From positions 310,001-374,000 of the forward strand of contig CAVRXM010000003.1 of the NCBI GenBank assembly GCA_963725085.1: a stretch of DNA of 64,000 bases, in the 5' to 3' direction. The DNA is from VRUE01 sp963725085 (lineage in GTDB: Bacteria > Actinomycetota > Thermoleophilia > Solirubrobacterales > 70-9). Of this stretch, positions 9,319 to 17,161 are shown piece after piece. A model generated the notes under the pieces. It was not told the DNA's origin. It searched no databases and saw only the letters and a list, made by a program, of their open reading frames with translations. Both the position numbers and the translations under genes were made by a program. Position 1 is the first letter of the stretch; each line of letters opens with the position of its first letter.

Positions 9319-10492
9319 ATGGCGGGCCAGAACCTCGACCCGGCGGCGGCCGAGCTCCAGGAGCGTGCCCGGCGCTTCACCGACGAGGTGTTGATCCCGC
9401 TCGAGCAGGAGGCCGAGGCCAACGACGGCCGCCTCCCCGCGGAGGCGATCGAGCGGGTGAAGGGCGAGGCGCTCGCGGCTCGCCTGACCGGCGGCCTCCA
9501 CGCTCCCGAGTACGGCGGACAGGGCTGGTCGCTGGCTGAGTGGGCGCTGGTCGCCGAGCAGTTCGGCCGCAGCACCAACGCGATCCACTGGCACGTGCCG
9601 AACGCCTACAACGTCTGGTCCCACGCCAGCCCCGAGCAGGCCGAGCGCTACCTCCGCCCCGCCCTCCGCGGCGAGCTCCGCGACGCCTACGCCGTGACCG
9701 AGGCCGGGGCCGGATCCGACCCCTCGCGGATCGAGGCAACCGCGGAGCGGACCTCGTGCGGGTTACGTGCTCAGTGGAGAGAAGTGGTTCGTGACCTCCG
9801 GCGACGTCGCCACGGTCCTGATCGTGATGGCGAACGTGGTCGAGGGCGACGACGCGCTCCCGACCCTGTTCCTGGTCGAGACCGGCGCCGAGGGGGTCGA
9901 GACGATCGACGAACCGCGCTTCACCCACAGCTATCCCGACGGCCACCCGACGATCCGGCTCGACTCGGTCGAGGTCGGCGAGGACGCGGTGATCGGCGGC
10001 GTCGGCAAGGGCGAAGACCTCCAGCGCCTCTGGTTCACCGAGGAGCGGCTCGGGATCGCCGCACACGGGATCGGCGCGATGTGGCGGCTGCTCGAGGAGA
10101 CGGTCGGCTGGGCGCTCGAGCGCGAGCAGGGCGGCAGCCGGATCTACGACTACCAGGGCGTCAGCTTTCCGCTCGCCGACTCCGCCGTCGACGCCGCCGC
10201 GGGACGGCTGATGACGATGGAGGTGGCTCGCCTCTCCGACGAGGGCGCCGACCCGAAACTGGTCCACGCCAAGGCGTCGATGGCGAAGCTGTTCGTCTCC
10301 GAGGCCGCCTGGCGCTGCGCGGACCGCTGCGTCCAGGTCTTCGGCGGCCGCGGCTACATGCGCTCGAACGTCGCCGAGCGCTTCCTGCGCGAGCTCCGCG
10401 TCGACAGGATCTGGGAGGGGACGAGCGAGATCCAGAGACTGATCGTCGCCCGCTCGATGGAGCGCCGGGGAGTCGGCCCGGTCATTCACTGA
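9319..10492 (+). CDS. Acyl-CoA dehydrogenase (one frame break)
   Basis: This FAD flavoenzyme would introduce a double bond into an acyl-CoA. The N-terminal helical domain reads RRFTDEVLIPLEQEAEAN. The central signature DAYAVTEAGAGSDPS is present, and the C-terminal domain contains CVQVFGGRGYMRSN and RIWEGTSEIQRLIVARS. The frame breaks near 9755, where the second half resumes YVLSGEKWFVTSG. ATG 9319 is preferred over ATG 9301 because the -10 element overlaps the latter. The acyl-CoA synthetase gene follows after 10 nt, probably in one operon. Confidence 0.88.
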
Positions 10493-10502
10493 GATGCTTT
10501 AG

Positions 10503-12643
10503 ATGAGTGGGTCATCCAGCCGGGCAGTGGCCCCGCACCGCACCGCACCCGACCCGACGCCGCTTCTGCGGCCCCGCTCGGTCGCGATCGTCGGCGCCAG
10601 CGAGCGCGCCGGCTCCTACGGGGACACCGTCCTCCGCAACCTCGCCGCCGCCCGCTTCGAGGGCGGCGTCTGGGGGGTCAACCCGAAGTCGCGACGAGGT
10701 CCACGGGCGGCCGTGCGTGGCGAGCGTGGCAGAGCTGCCCGAGCCGGTCGACGCGGTCGTCGTCGCGATCCCGGCGGCGGGCGTCGCCGCCGTCCTCGAG
10801 GAAGCGATCGAGCGCGGGTGCGGCGGCGCGATCGTGATCTCGGCAGGGTTCGGCGAGATCGAGGCGGGCGGCGGCGATGGAGCGGGAGCTGACCGAGGTC
10901 GCGCTTGCCGGCGGGCTGCCGGTCTGCGGGCCGAACTGCGACGGGATCGTCTCGGTGGCGGCACGGGCGCCGCTCTGGGGTGACTCGGTCGAGCAGCTGC
11001 GGCACGGCGGCGTCGCGCTGATCAGCCAGAGCGGCAACATCGCCGTCAACGCGCTCGGGGTTCGCCGCGGGATCGGGTTCCACACCGTCGTCTCGACCGG
11101 GAATCAGGCGGTCCTCGCCGCCGGCGACTGGATCGAGGCGGTCGCCGAGCTCGAGGGAGTCCGGTCGATCGCCCTCTTCCTCGAGGAGGACGGCGACGGC
11201 GCCGGCCTCGCCCGGGCGCTGGCGCGCTGCGCCGAACGGGAGATCGGCGTCGCGGTGCTGAAGGTCGGGTCCTCGGAGGCGGGCGCGCGTGCCGCCGGCG
11301 CCCACACCGGCGCGGTCGCCGGCGACCAGCGCGTCTTCTCCGCCCTGCTCGAGGAGGCCGGCGCCGCCGAGGCCCGCGACCCGCAGGAGCTATTCGAGCT
11401 CGCCCGCTGCCTCGCCCAGTCCCGGCGGAGACCCGCGGCCGAGGCTGGCGGCCTCGCCGTGCTCACCTGCTCGGGCGGGGACTCGGGGCTCGCGGCCGAC
11501 CTTGCCGAGCGACGAGGGCCTGCCCCTGCCCGAGCTGGCGCCGGCAACCCGCGCCCGGCTCGCCGAGATGCTTCCCGACACCGCGACCGTCGGCAACCCG
11601 CTCGACTACACGACGCTGCTCTGGGACAGAGACCGAGGTGCTCGAGCAGGTCGTCGAGGCGGTCGGGTCGGATCCCGGAATCGGCCGGCTGCTGCTGCTC
11701 TTCGATCGAGCCCGACGGGCTCTCGGCGACCGCCAGAGCCGGCTGGGACGCGGTGCGCGGTGCGCTGCTCGGCGGGTGCCGAGCGCGGCGGCGCCGAGCC
11801 GATGCTCGCCTCGACCGTGCCCGACCTCCTTCCCGAGCGCAGCGCCCTCGAGCTCGCCGAGCGCGGGATCGCCGCCGCTGCCGGGCTGCGCGAGGCGATC
11901 CGCTGTGCCACCGCGCTCCGCATCCCCCGACCCTCGCCCGAGCGGCTGGAGCAGATCGCGCTCGCGGCTGAACGGGGCGACGGGGCCGGGGACGCGGGGC
12001 AATGGCTCGGCGAGGCCGAAAGCAAGCGCCTGCTCGCCGACGCCGGCCTCCCGGTGCCGCGGTTCGGCGTCGCCGCCGGCGCCGACGCCGCGGTCGCCCT
12101 GGCGACGGAGATCGCGGGCCCGGTCGCGGTCAAGCTCTCGGGCCCGGGGCTGCGCCACAAGAGCGAGGCCGGGGCGGTCGTCCTCGGCCTCGATGGCGCG
12201 GCCGAGGTCCGCGACGCGGCGAGCGCCTCCTCGAGCTGCCCGAGGCCGACGGCGCGACCCTCCTGGTCGAGGCGATGGCGGCGCGGCGAGGCCGAGCTGA
12301 TCGTCGCCGCCCGCCGCGACGGCGTCGTGCCGGCGCTGGTCGTCGGGCTCGGCGGGCTCTGGGCCGAGGCGCTGGATGACGTCGCGATCGTGCCGCTGCC
12401 GGCGAGCCCCGAGCGGGTCGAGCAGGCGCTGGGGGCGCTGCGCGGAGCGGCGCTGCTGCGCGGCCGCGGCTCGGCGCCGCTCGACCTCGCGCGCCGCCGC
12501 CGCGCTTCGGCTCACGGCTCGGCGAGCTCCTGCTCGAGCAGGGCCTCGACCTGATCGAGGTCAACCCGGCGCTGATCGGCCGCCGGGGATGCGTCGCGGT
12601 CGACGCCGTCGCCCGGCGGCGGGCCGAGGCGCACCCGGGCTAG
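10503..12643 (+). CDS. NDP-forming acyl-CoA synthetase / CoA ligase (about nine frame breaks)
   Basis: Segments in all three frames join into one acetate-CoA-ligase-family protein of about 710 residues. The order is: N-terminal CoA-binding domain (RPRSVAIVGASERAGSYGDT); succinyl-CoA-ligase-like flavodoxin domain (GGVALISQSGNIAVNALGV, with the phospho-His-type loop AGAHTGAVAGDQ); and C-terminal ATP-grasp domain (ESKRLLADAGLPVPRFGVA, KLSGPGLRHKSEAGAVVLGL, LIEVNPALI). Breaks lie near 10690, 10880, 11510, 11635, 11705, 11780, 12230, 12290 and 12500. The family activates a carboxylate to its CoA ester using ATP. Placement next to the acyl-CoA dehydrogenase suggests they act on successive intermediates. 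Confidence 0.8.
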
Positions 12644-13842
12644 GGGAGTTTGCCCCGGAAGACCTTGGAGTGGCAGCCGCGCCCCGCGGACGCCCCTTCG
12701 TGGCAGCGCCGGGTGAGCCGTTGGATCCGGAAGCGGAGGTTGTAGATCGAGCCTTCGCGGGGCACCGCGGTGTAGACGGTCACCCCACCGCTGTAGTACT
12801 GGGACCGCCGCACCCATTCGACCTGGCACTTCATCCGGGTGCGGCTGTGCCGGTGGCAATCGATCTCCTGCTGCCTGCCGCGGCTGAACTTCGGGCCGAA
12901 TTCGATCGAGAGCCCGAGGAACGTCACGTATTCGGCGACCGGGCGCGGGAGCGGGGGAAGCTTGACGACCGGCGCCACGACGCGTGGTCGAGCGGCCCCC
13001 AGTTCGATCGCGTCGATCCATTCCCGCACCCAGGATGAGACCTGATCCACCCGGGCCAGCACCTGCGGGTGCCTGGCGCCGCAGTTGGAGGAGCCGAGGC
13101 TGATGATCCCGATCTGCACCGGGGTCCCGTCGGGGCGCCGCGTCAAGGCCGGACCGCCGCTGTCGCCGTGGCAGAGGCTTGCGAAGAACGGGCCGGGCTC
13201 GGACTTGATGCAAAGCTGGCTCGCCGGGGAGAAGAACGGGAGGATGTGACGCAGCTGCGCATGGCAGAAGTCGTCGCTCTGGACGACCGAGTCCGCCTCG
13301 TGCAGGATCGTCGTCTCGTGCGGAGGTTCGGCGCTCGTCAGGCCCCATCCGGCGATCGAGACCGGCACGCCGGGGGCACGGAGCGCGGCGTCCTCGGGCG
13401 TGGCAAGCGCGAGCGCCGGAGCGGGGACCGGGGCCTTGAGGACGAGGAGAGCGGCGTCGAAGGACACACGCGAGGGCTCGAACCCGGGGAAGATCACGAC
13501 CTGCGACACGTCCGACTGGTTGACGCCGTGCGCGTCGCGAAGGTCGGCGACCCCGGTCGTGATCGTGTAATTGGCGGCGACGGCGACGTGACCGGTGCCG
13601 GTCAGCGCGCAGTGGGCGGCGGTCATCACAAGACGCGGCGCGACCACCGTGCCGGTGCAGGCGAACTTGTCGACCGGGCCGTGGTAGTCGACATGGGCGA
13701 GCCACGGGAACGCGGCGATCGCCGCGGGCCTGCCACGGACGATCGAGTCGTTCGCCGTCGGCGGCGCCGCGGCCCCCCGCCCAGCCCCCGCGGCGGCGAA
13801 CAGGATCAGGAGGGCGACGAGCGCCGCAACGAGCCGTGGCAT
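12640..13842 (-). CDS. Secreted trypsin-like serine protease (S1)
   Basis: A signal peptide (VAALVALLILFAAAGAG) is followed by a chymotrypsin-fold domain. The catalytic triad is visible: His in VMTAAHC, Asp in SFDAALLVLK and Ser in LCHGDSGGPAL. The segment after about residue 280 is an extra C-terminal region of roughly 120 residues with several Cys (DCHRHSRTRMKCQVEW) and no recognised fold. ATG 13842 is preferred because it directly precedes the hydrophobic leader; ATG 13896 is the outer alternative. The gene converges with the synthetase gene, overlapping by 4 bp. It lies inside the catabolic cluster with no obvious functional tie to it. Confidence 0.88.
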   Translation of the reverse strand: MPRLVAALVALLILFAAAGAGRGAAAPPTANDSIVRGRPAAIAAFPWLAHVDYHGPVDKFACTGTVVAPRLVMTAAHCALTGTGHVAVAANYTITTGVADLRDAHGVNQSDVSQVVIFPGFEPSRVSFDAALLVLKAPVPAPALALATPEDAALRAPGVPVSIAGWGLTSAEPPHETTILHEADSVVQSDDFCHAQLRHILPFFSPASQLCIKSEPGPFFASLCHGDSGGPALTRRPDGTPVQIGIISLGSSNCGARHPQVLARVDQVSSWVREWIDAIELGAARPRVVAPVVKLPPLPRPVAEYVTFLGLSIEFGPKFSRGRQQEIDCHRHSRTRMKCQVEWVRRSQYYSGGVTVYTAVPREGSIYNLRFRIQRLTRRCHEGASAGRGCHSKVFRGKLP

Positions 13843-13927
13843 CTGGGTCAATTTGATCCTGGTCCTTTCGAGCGCGACCGCACCCGTCACGAACAACCCG
13901 CTGGGGGAGCGAAAGCTTCGCGGAAGG

Positions 13928-15340
13928 CTATGCGACGCCGGCGAGCTCCGGGTGCTCGCGCATCCGCTCGGTCGCCGTCTCGAGGCCGGCGCGGAGGATC
14001 GACGCGATCTCCTCGATCAGCTCGGCCGAGGCGACGAGGGGCGGCGCGATCTGGACCACCGGTTCCGCCCGGTCGTCGAGGCGGCAGATCAAACCGCGAT
14101 TCCAGAGCTCCTCGGAGAGGACGTCCTTCAGCAGCCACTCGGCGGCCGGCCCGTCGAAGCTCTCCCGGCTCTCCTGGTCGCGGACCAGCTCCAGCGCCCA
14201 GAAGTGACCGGCCCCCCTGACGTCGCCGACGATCGGGATGTCGCGGAGAGCGTCGAGGGCGGCGGCCGCGACCGGCTCGTTGGCGCGGACGTTCTCGAGC
14301 ACGCCCTCGGACTCGATCGTCTCGATCGCCGCCAGCGCCACCGCCGACCCGACCGGGTGGCCGCCGAAGGTGTAGCCGTGAAGGTAGTTGCTGCGCCCGT
14401 CGAGGAACGGAGCGGCGACCCGGTCCGAGATCAGCATCCCGCCCATCGCGAAGTGGGCCCCGGTCAGCCCCTTGGCGAAGGTGGCCATGTCGGGGACGCA
14501 ATCGAAGCGCTCGATCCCGAACCAGTGGCCGATCCGGCCGAAGGCGCAGATCACCTCGTCGGCGCAGAGCAGGATCCCGTGGCGGTCGCAGATCTCGCGC
14601 AGGCCGGGCCAGTATCCCGGCGGCGGTACGATCGAGCCGCCGGCGTTCTGGACCGGCTCGGCGATCATCATCGCGATCGTCTCGGCGCCCTCGGCCTCGA
14701 TCGTGTCCTCGATTTCGGCCAGCAGCGCGGCCAGGAACCGCTCCTCGTCGTCCCCGTCGGGATGGCGGTAGGCGTTTGTGTTCCTGACGTGCACGACCGG
14801 GATCCCGAGCGGCTCGAACGGGGTCCTGCATTCCTCGATCCCGGTCATCGCCAGCGCCCCGGTCGTGACCCCGTGGTAGGCGTCCTGGCGGGCGATCACC
14901 TTCCTCCGCCCCGGCTCGCCGTTGGCCGCGTGCCACTGGACCGCCAGCTTCCAGGCCGACTCGACCGACTCGGCGCCGCCCGAGGTGAAGAACGCCCGGT
15001 CGAGGCCCGGGGGCGAGAGCTCCGAGAGGCGTGCCGCGAGCTCGATTCCCGGCGGGTGGGCGACCGTCCAGTTGCTGGTATAGGGAAGGCGGCGCATCTG
15101 GGCGGAGGCCGCGTCGGCGATCCGGTCGCCGAGGGAGTGGCCGAGGTTGACGCAGTAGAGGCCGGAGAGTCCGTCGATGTAGCGGCGCCCCTCGACGTCG
15201 TAGACGTGACACCCCTCGCCGCGCTCGATGATCGGGATCTCGCTCTCGGCGTAGGCGGACATGTCGGTGAAATGCAGCATCAGATGCCGCTTGGCGAGGC
15301 TCTGGAGGCGTTCTATTTCGGCGTTTCGGGCTGTTTCCAT
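13928..15340 (-). CDS. Class III (omega) aminotransferase, PLP-dependent
   Basis: This intact 470-residue protein follows the class III pattern. The cofactor-binding SGGAESVESAWKLA is near residue 117, the active-site region reads LLCADEVICAFGRIG, the Schiff-base Lys lies in ATFAKGLTGAHFAMGG, and YTFGGHPVGSAVALAA follows. Family members move an amino group from an omega-amino compound (putrescine, taurine, beta-alanine, GABA) to pyruvate or 2-oxoglutarate. The promoter region is shared with the divergent FAD oxidoreductase and contains the cluster operator. On this strand a TAAACT lies six bases before the ATG, so it too may be leaderless. Confidence 0.9.
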   Translation of the reverse strand: METARNAEIERLQSLAKRHLMLHFTDMSAYAESEIPIIERGEGCHVYDVEGRRYIDGLSGLYCVNLGHSLGDRIADAASAQMRRLPYTSNWTVAHPPGIELAARLSELSPPGLDRAFFTSGGAESVESAWKLAVQWHAANGEPGRRKVIARQDAYHGVTTGALAMTGIEECRTPFEPLGIPVVHVRNTNAYRHPDGDDEERFLAALLAEIEDTIEAEGAETIAMMIAEPVQNAGGSIVPPPGYWPGLREICDRHGILLCADEVICAFGRIGHWFGIERFDCVPDMATFAKGLTGAHFAMGGMLISDRVAAPFLDGRSNYLHGYTFGGHPVGSAVALAAIETIESEGVLENVRANEPVAAAALDALRDIPIVGDVRGAGHFWALELVRDQESRESFDGPAAEWLLKDVLSEELWNRGLICRLDDRAEPVVQIAPPLVASAELIEEIASILRAGLETATERMREHPELAGVA

Positions 15341-15348
15341 GGCTTCAG

Positions 15349-15386
15349 TTTACCTTGTAGTCAATTTCACTAACTCATGCTAGGAT
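15349..15386 (+). promoter_or_regulatory. Second copy of cluster operator with leaderless-type -10
   Basis: TTTACCTTGTAGTCAA (15349-15364) repeats the 9281 operator with one change in the left arm; 14 consecutive bases (ACCTTGTAGTCAAT) are identical. Downstream is an extended -10, TG, one base, TAGGAT (15381-15386), again exactly 8 nt before the ATG at 15395. The site lies between the divergent aminotransferase and FAD oxidoreductase genes and would overlap promoter elements in both directions. Confidence 0.55.
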
Positions 15387-15394
15387 GGCCGCCG

Positions 15395-17059
15395 ATGGAG
15401 GCCGTGACCAGCACCCGCCCGCCGGCAACCTCCGCCGGGTCCCCGCGAACATACGACGCGATCGTCGTCGGCGGTGGCCACAACGGCCTGACGACGGCGG
15501 CCTACCTCGCACGATCCGGGATGCGCGTGTGCGTTCTCGAGCGCCGGCCGATCCTCGGCGGCGCCTGCGTCACCGAGGAAGTCTGGCCGGGCCGGCGCGT
15601 CTCCCGCGCCTCCTACGTCGTCTCGATGCTGCAGCCGCAGATCGTCTCCGATCTCCGGCTCCACGACTTCGGCTACCGCGCCGTCCCGCTCGACCCCGCC
15701 TACGCGGCGATGACGCCGGAGGGCCCGATCGTCTTCTACGACGACGCCCGCCAGACGGCGGAGTCGATCCGGTCGATCGCCCCCGGCGACGCCGACAACT
15801 TCGCCCCGTTCGAGGACCGGCTCTTCCGCGTCGCCGAGTTCCTGCGGCCGATGATGCTGCGCGAACCGCCGGCGCTCGGCTCCAAGCATCCCCGCGACCT
15901 CCTCTCCCTCGCCCGCGAGGCGAGCCGGGCCGCCGGCCTGTCCCGGGCCGAGGTCCACGAGGTGGTCCGGATGTTCACGATGTCGGTCGCCGACCTCCTC
16001 GACGACTACTTCGACCACGACGCCCTCAAGGGGTCGATCGCCTCGACCGGCGTCGTCGGCGTCTGGGCCGGCCCCAACACCCCGGGCACCGCCTACAACC
16101 TCCTCCACCACGCGCTCGGCGAACTGAACGGGATCGAGGGCGCCTGGGGCCACGTGATCGGCGGGATGGGCGCGATCAGCGAGGCGATCGCCGGCTCCGC
16201 CCGGGCCGCCGGCGCCGAGATCCGGACCGACGCCGAGGTCGCCTCGATCGACGTCCGGGGAGAGCGCGTCGTCGGCGTCACCCTCGCGAGCGGCGAGGAG
16301 CTCCGCGCCCCGATCGTCGCCTCCGGCGCCCATCCGAAGACGACCGTCCTCGACCTCGCCGGCGCCGAGAACTTCCCGACCGAGGTCGTCGATGACATGC
16401 GGCGCTACAGGACCCGCGGCGGCTCGGTCAAGATCAACATGGTCCTCTCCGAGCCCCCGCGCTATGAGGGCGTCTCGGAGGAGATGCAGGAGACGCTGCG
16501 CCACACCGGGGTCAACCTGGCGCCCTCGATCGAGTACCTCGAGCGCGCCTGGCAGGACGCCCTCGGCGGCCGTCCCGCGGAGAACCCCTACGTCGAGTGC
16601 GAGCTGCCCTCGGCGATCGACTCGAGCCTCACCGACGACGGCACCTGGGTGATGACGATGTTCACCCAGTACGGCCCGCACGACGAGAGGGACTGGCCCG
16701 AGGGCGCCCGCGAGCGCTACGCCGACGCCTGCATCGAGCACCTGGCGCAATATGCGCCGAACGTCCCCGGCGCGATCGTCGAGCGCGAGGTCCTCGCCCC
16801 GCCGGACATCGAGCGGATCTTCGGGATGGTCGGCGGCTCGATCTTCCAGGGCGAGCAGGGCCTCGACCAGATGGCCTTCATGCGACCCTCGCCGCTCCTC
16901 TCCGGCTACGCCACCCCGGTCAACGGCCTCTACCTCTGCGGCGCCGGAACCCATCCCGGCGGCGGCGTCATGGGCGCCCCCGGCCACAACGCCGCCAAGC
17001 GGATCCTCCGCGACGGCCGCTTCTCGAAGCTGCGGCGGCGCGCGACCGCCGGTTCCTGA
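15395..17059 (+). CDS. PYROXD2/phytoene-desaturase-like FAD oxidoreductase
   Basis: This intact 554-residue paralogue of the 6446-7988 gene has the FAD-binding motif AIVVGGGHNGLTTAAYLARS near residue 25, then VLERRPILGGACVTEE. A middle motif matches its paralogue (STGVVGVWAGPNTPGTAYNL versus GQGVIGTWGGPKDPGTASIK). The C-terminus has SIFQGEQGLDQMAFMRP and LYLCGAGTHPGGGVMGAPGH. ATG 15395 is chosen over TTG 15377 because of the -10 at 15381. Role inferred: oxidation of an amine or unsaturated intermediate in the same pathway as the Rieske enzyme and the aminotransferase. Confidence 0.87.
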   Translation: MEAVTSTRPPATSAGSPRTYDAIVVGGGHNGLTTAAYLARSGMRVCVLERRPILGGACVTEEVWPGRRVSRASYVVSMLQPQIVSDLRLHDFGYRAVPLDPAYAAMTPEGPIVFYDDARQTAESIRSIAPGDADNFAPFEDRLFRVAEFLRPMMLREPPALGSKHPRDLLSLAREASRAAGLSRAEVHEVVRMFTMSVADLLDDYFDHDALKGSIASTGVVGVWAGPNTPGTAYNLLHHALGELNGIEGAWGHVIGGMGAISEAIAGSARAAGAEIRTDAEVASIDVRGERVVGVTLASGEELRAPIVASGAHPKTTVLDLAGAENFPTEVVDDMRRYRTRGGSVKINMVLSEPPRYEGVSEEMQETLRHTGVNLAPSIEYLERAWQDALGGRPAENPYVECELPSAIDSSLTDDGTWVMTMFTQYGPHDERDWPEGARERYADACIEHLAQYAPNVPGAIVEREVLAPPDIERIFGMVGGSIFQGEQGLDQMAFMRPSPLLSGYATPVNGLYLCGAGTHPGGGVMGAPGHNAAKRILRDGRFSKLRRRATAGS

Positions 17060-17094
17060 GCCGCACCCGGCGTTCGTTCATTCGTCGAGGGTTC

Positions 17095-17124
17095 TTGACC
17101 ACTCACCTCTTCTGGACCTAGCGT
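17095..17124 (+). promoter_or_regulatory. Candidate housekeeping promoter of the secreted metalloprotease
   Basis: TTGACC (17095-17100) and TAGCGT (17119-17124) are separated by 18 bp, close to a sigma-70 pattern. A ribosome binding site GGAGG (17151-17155) precedes the ATG at 17162 by six bases. The 9-mer CCTCTTCTG occurs at 17106 and again at 17130. Confidence 0.4.
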
Positions 17125-17161
17125 CAGCGCCTCTTCTGAGCCCCGGTCACGGAGGTGCGCG

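Noticed and set aside
10616..12515. Long minus-strand open frames across the CoA ligase
   Set aside because: They remain open although the plus strand is broken by indels, but they carry no domain; the plus-strand fragments join into a conserved enzyme.
10503..12643. Programmed frameshifting in the CoA ligase
   Set aside because: Nine shifts in both directions in one gene, with no slippery sequence common to them, are not compatible with programmed recoding.
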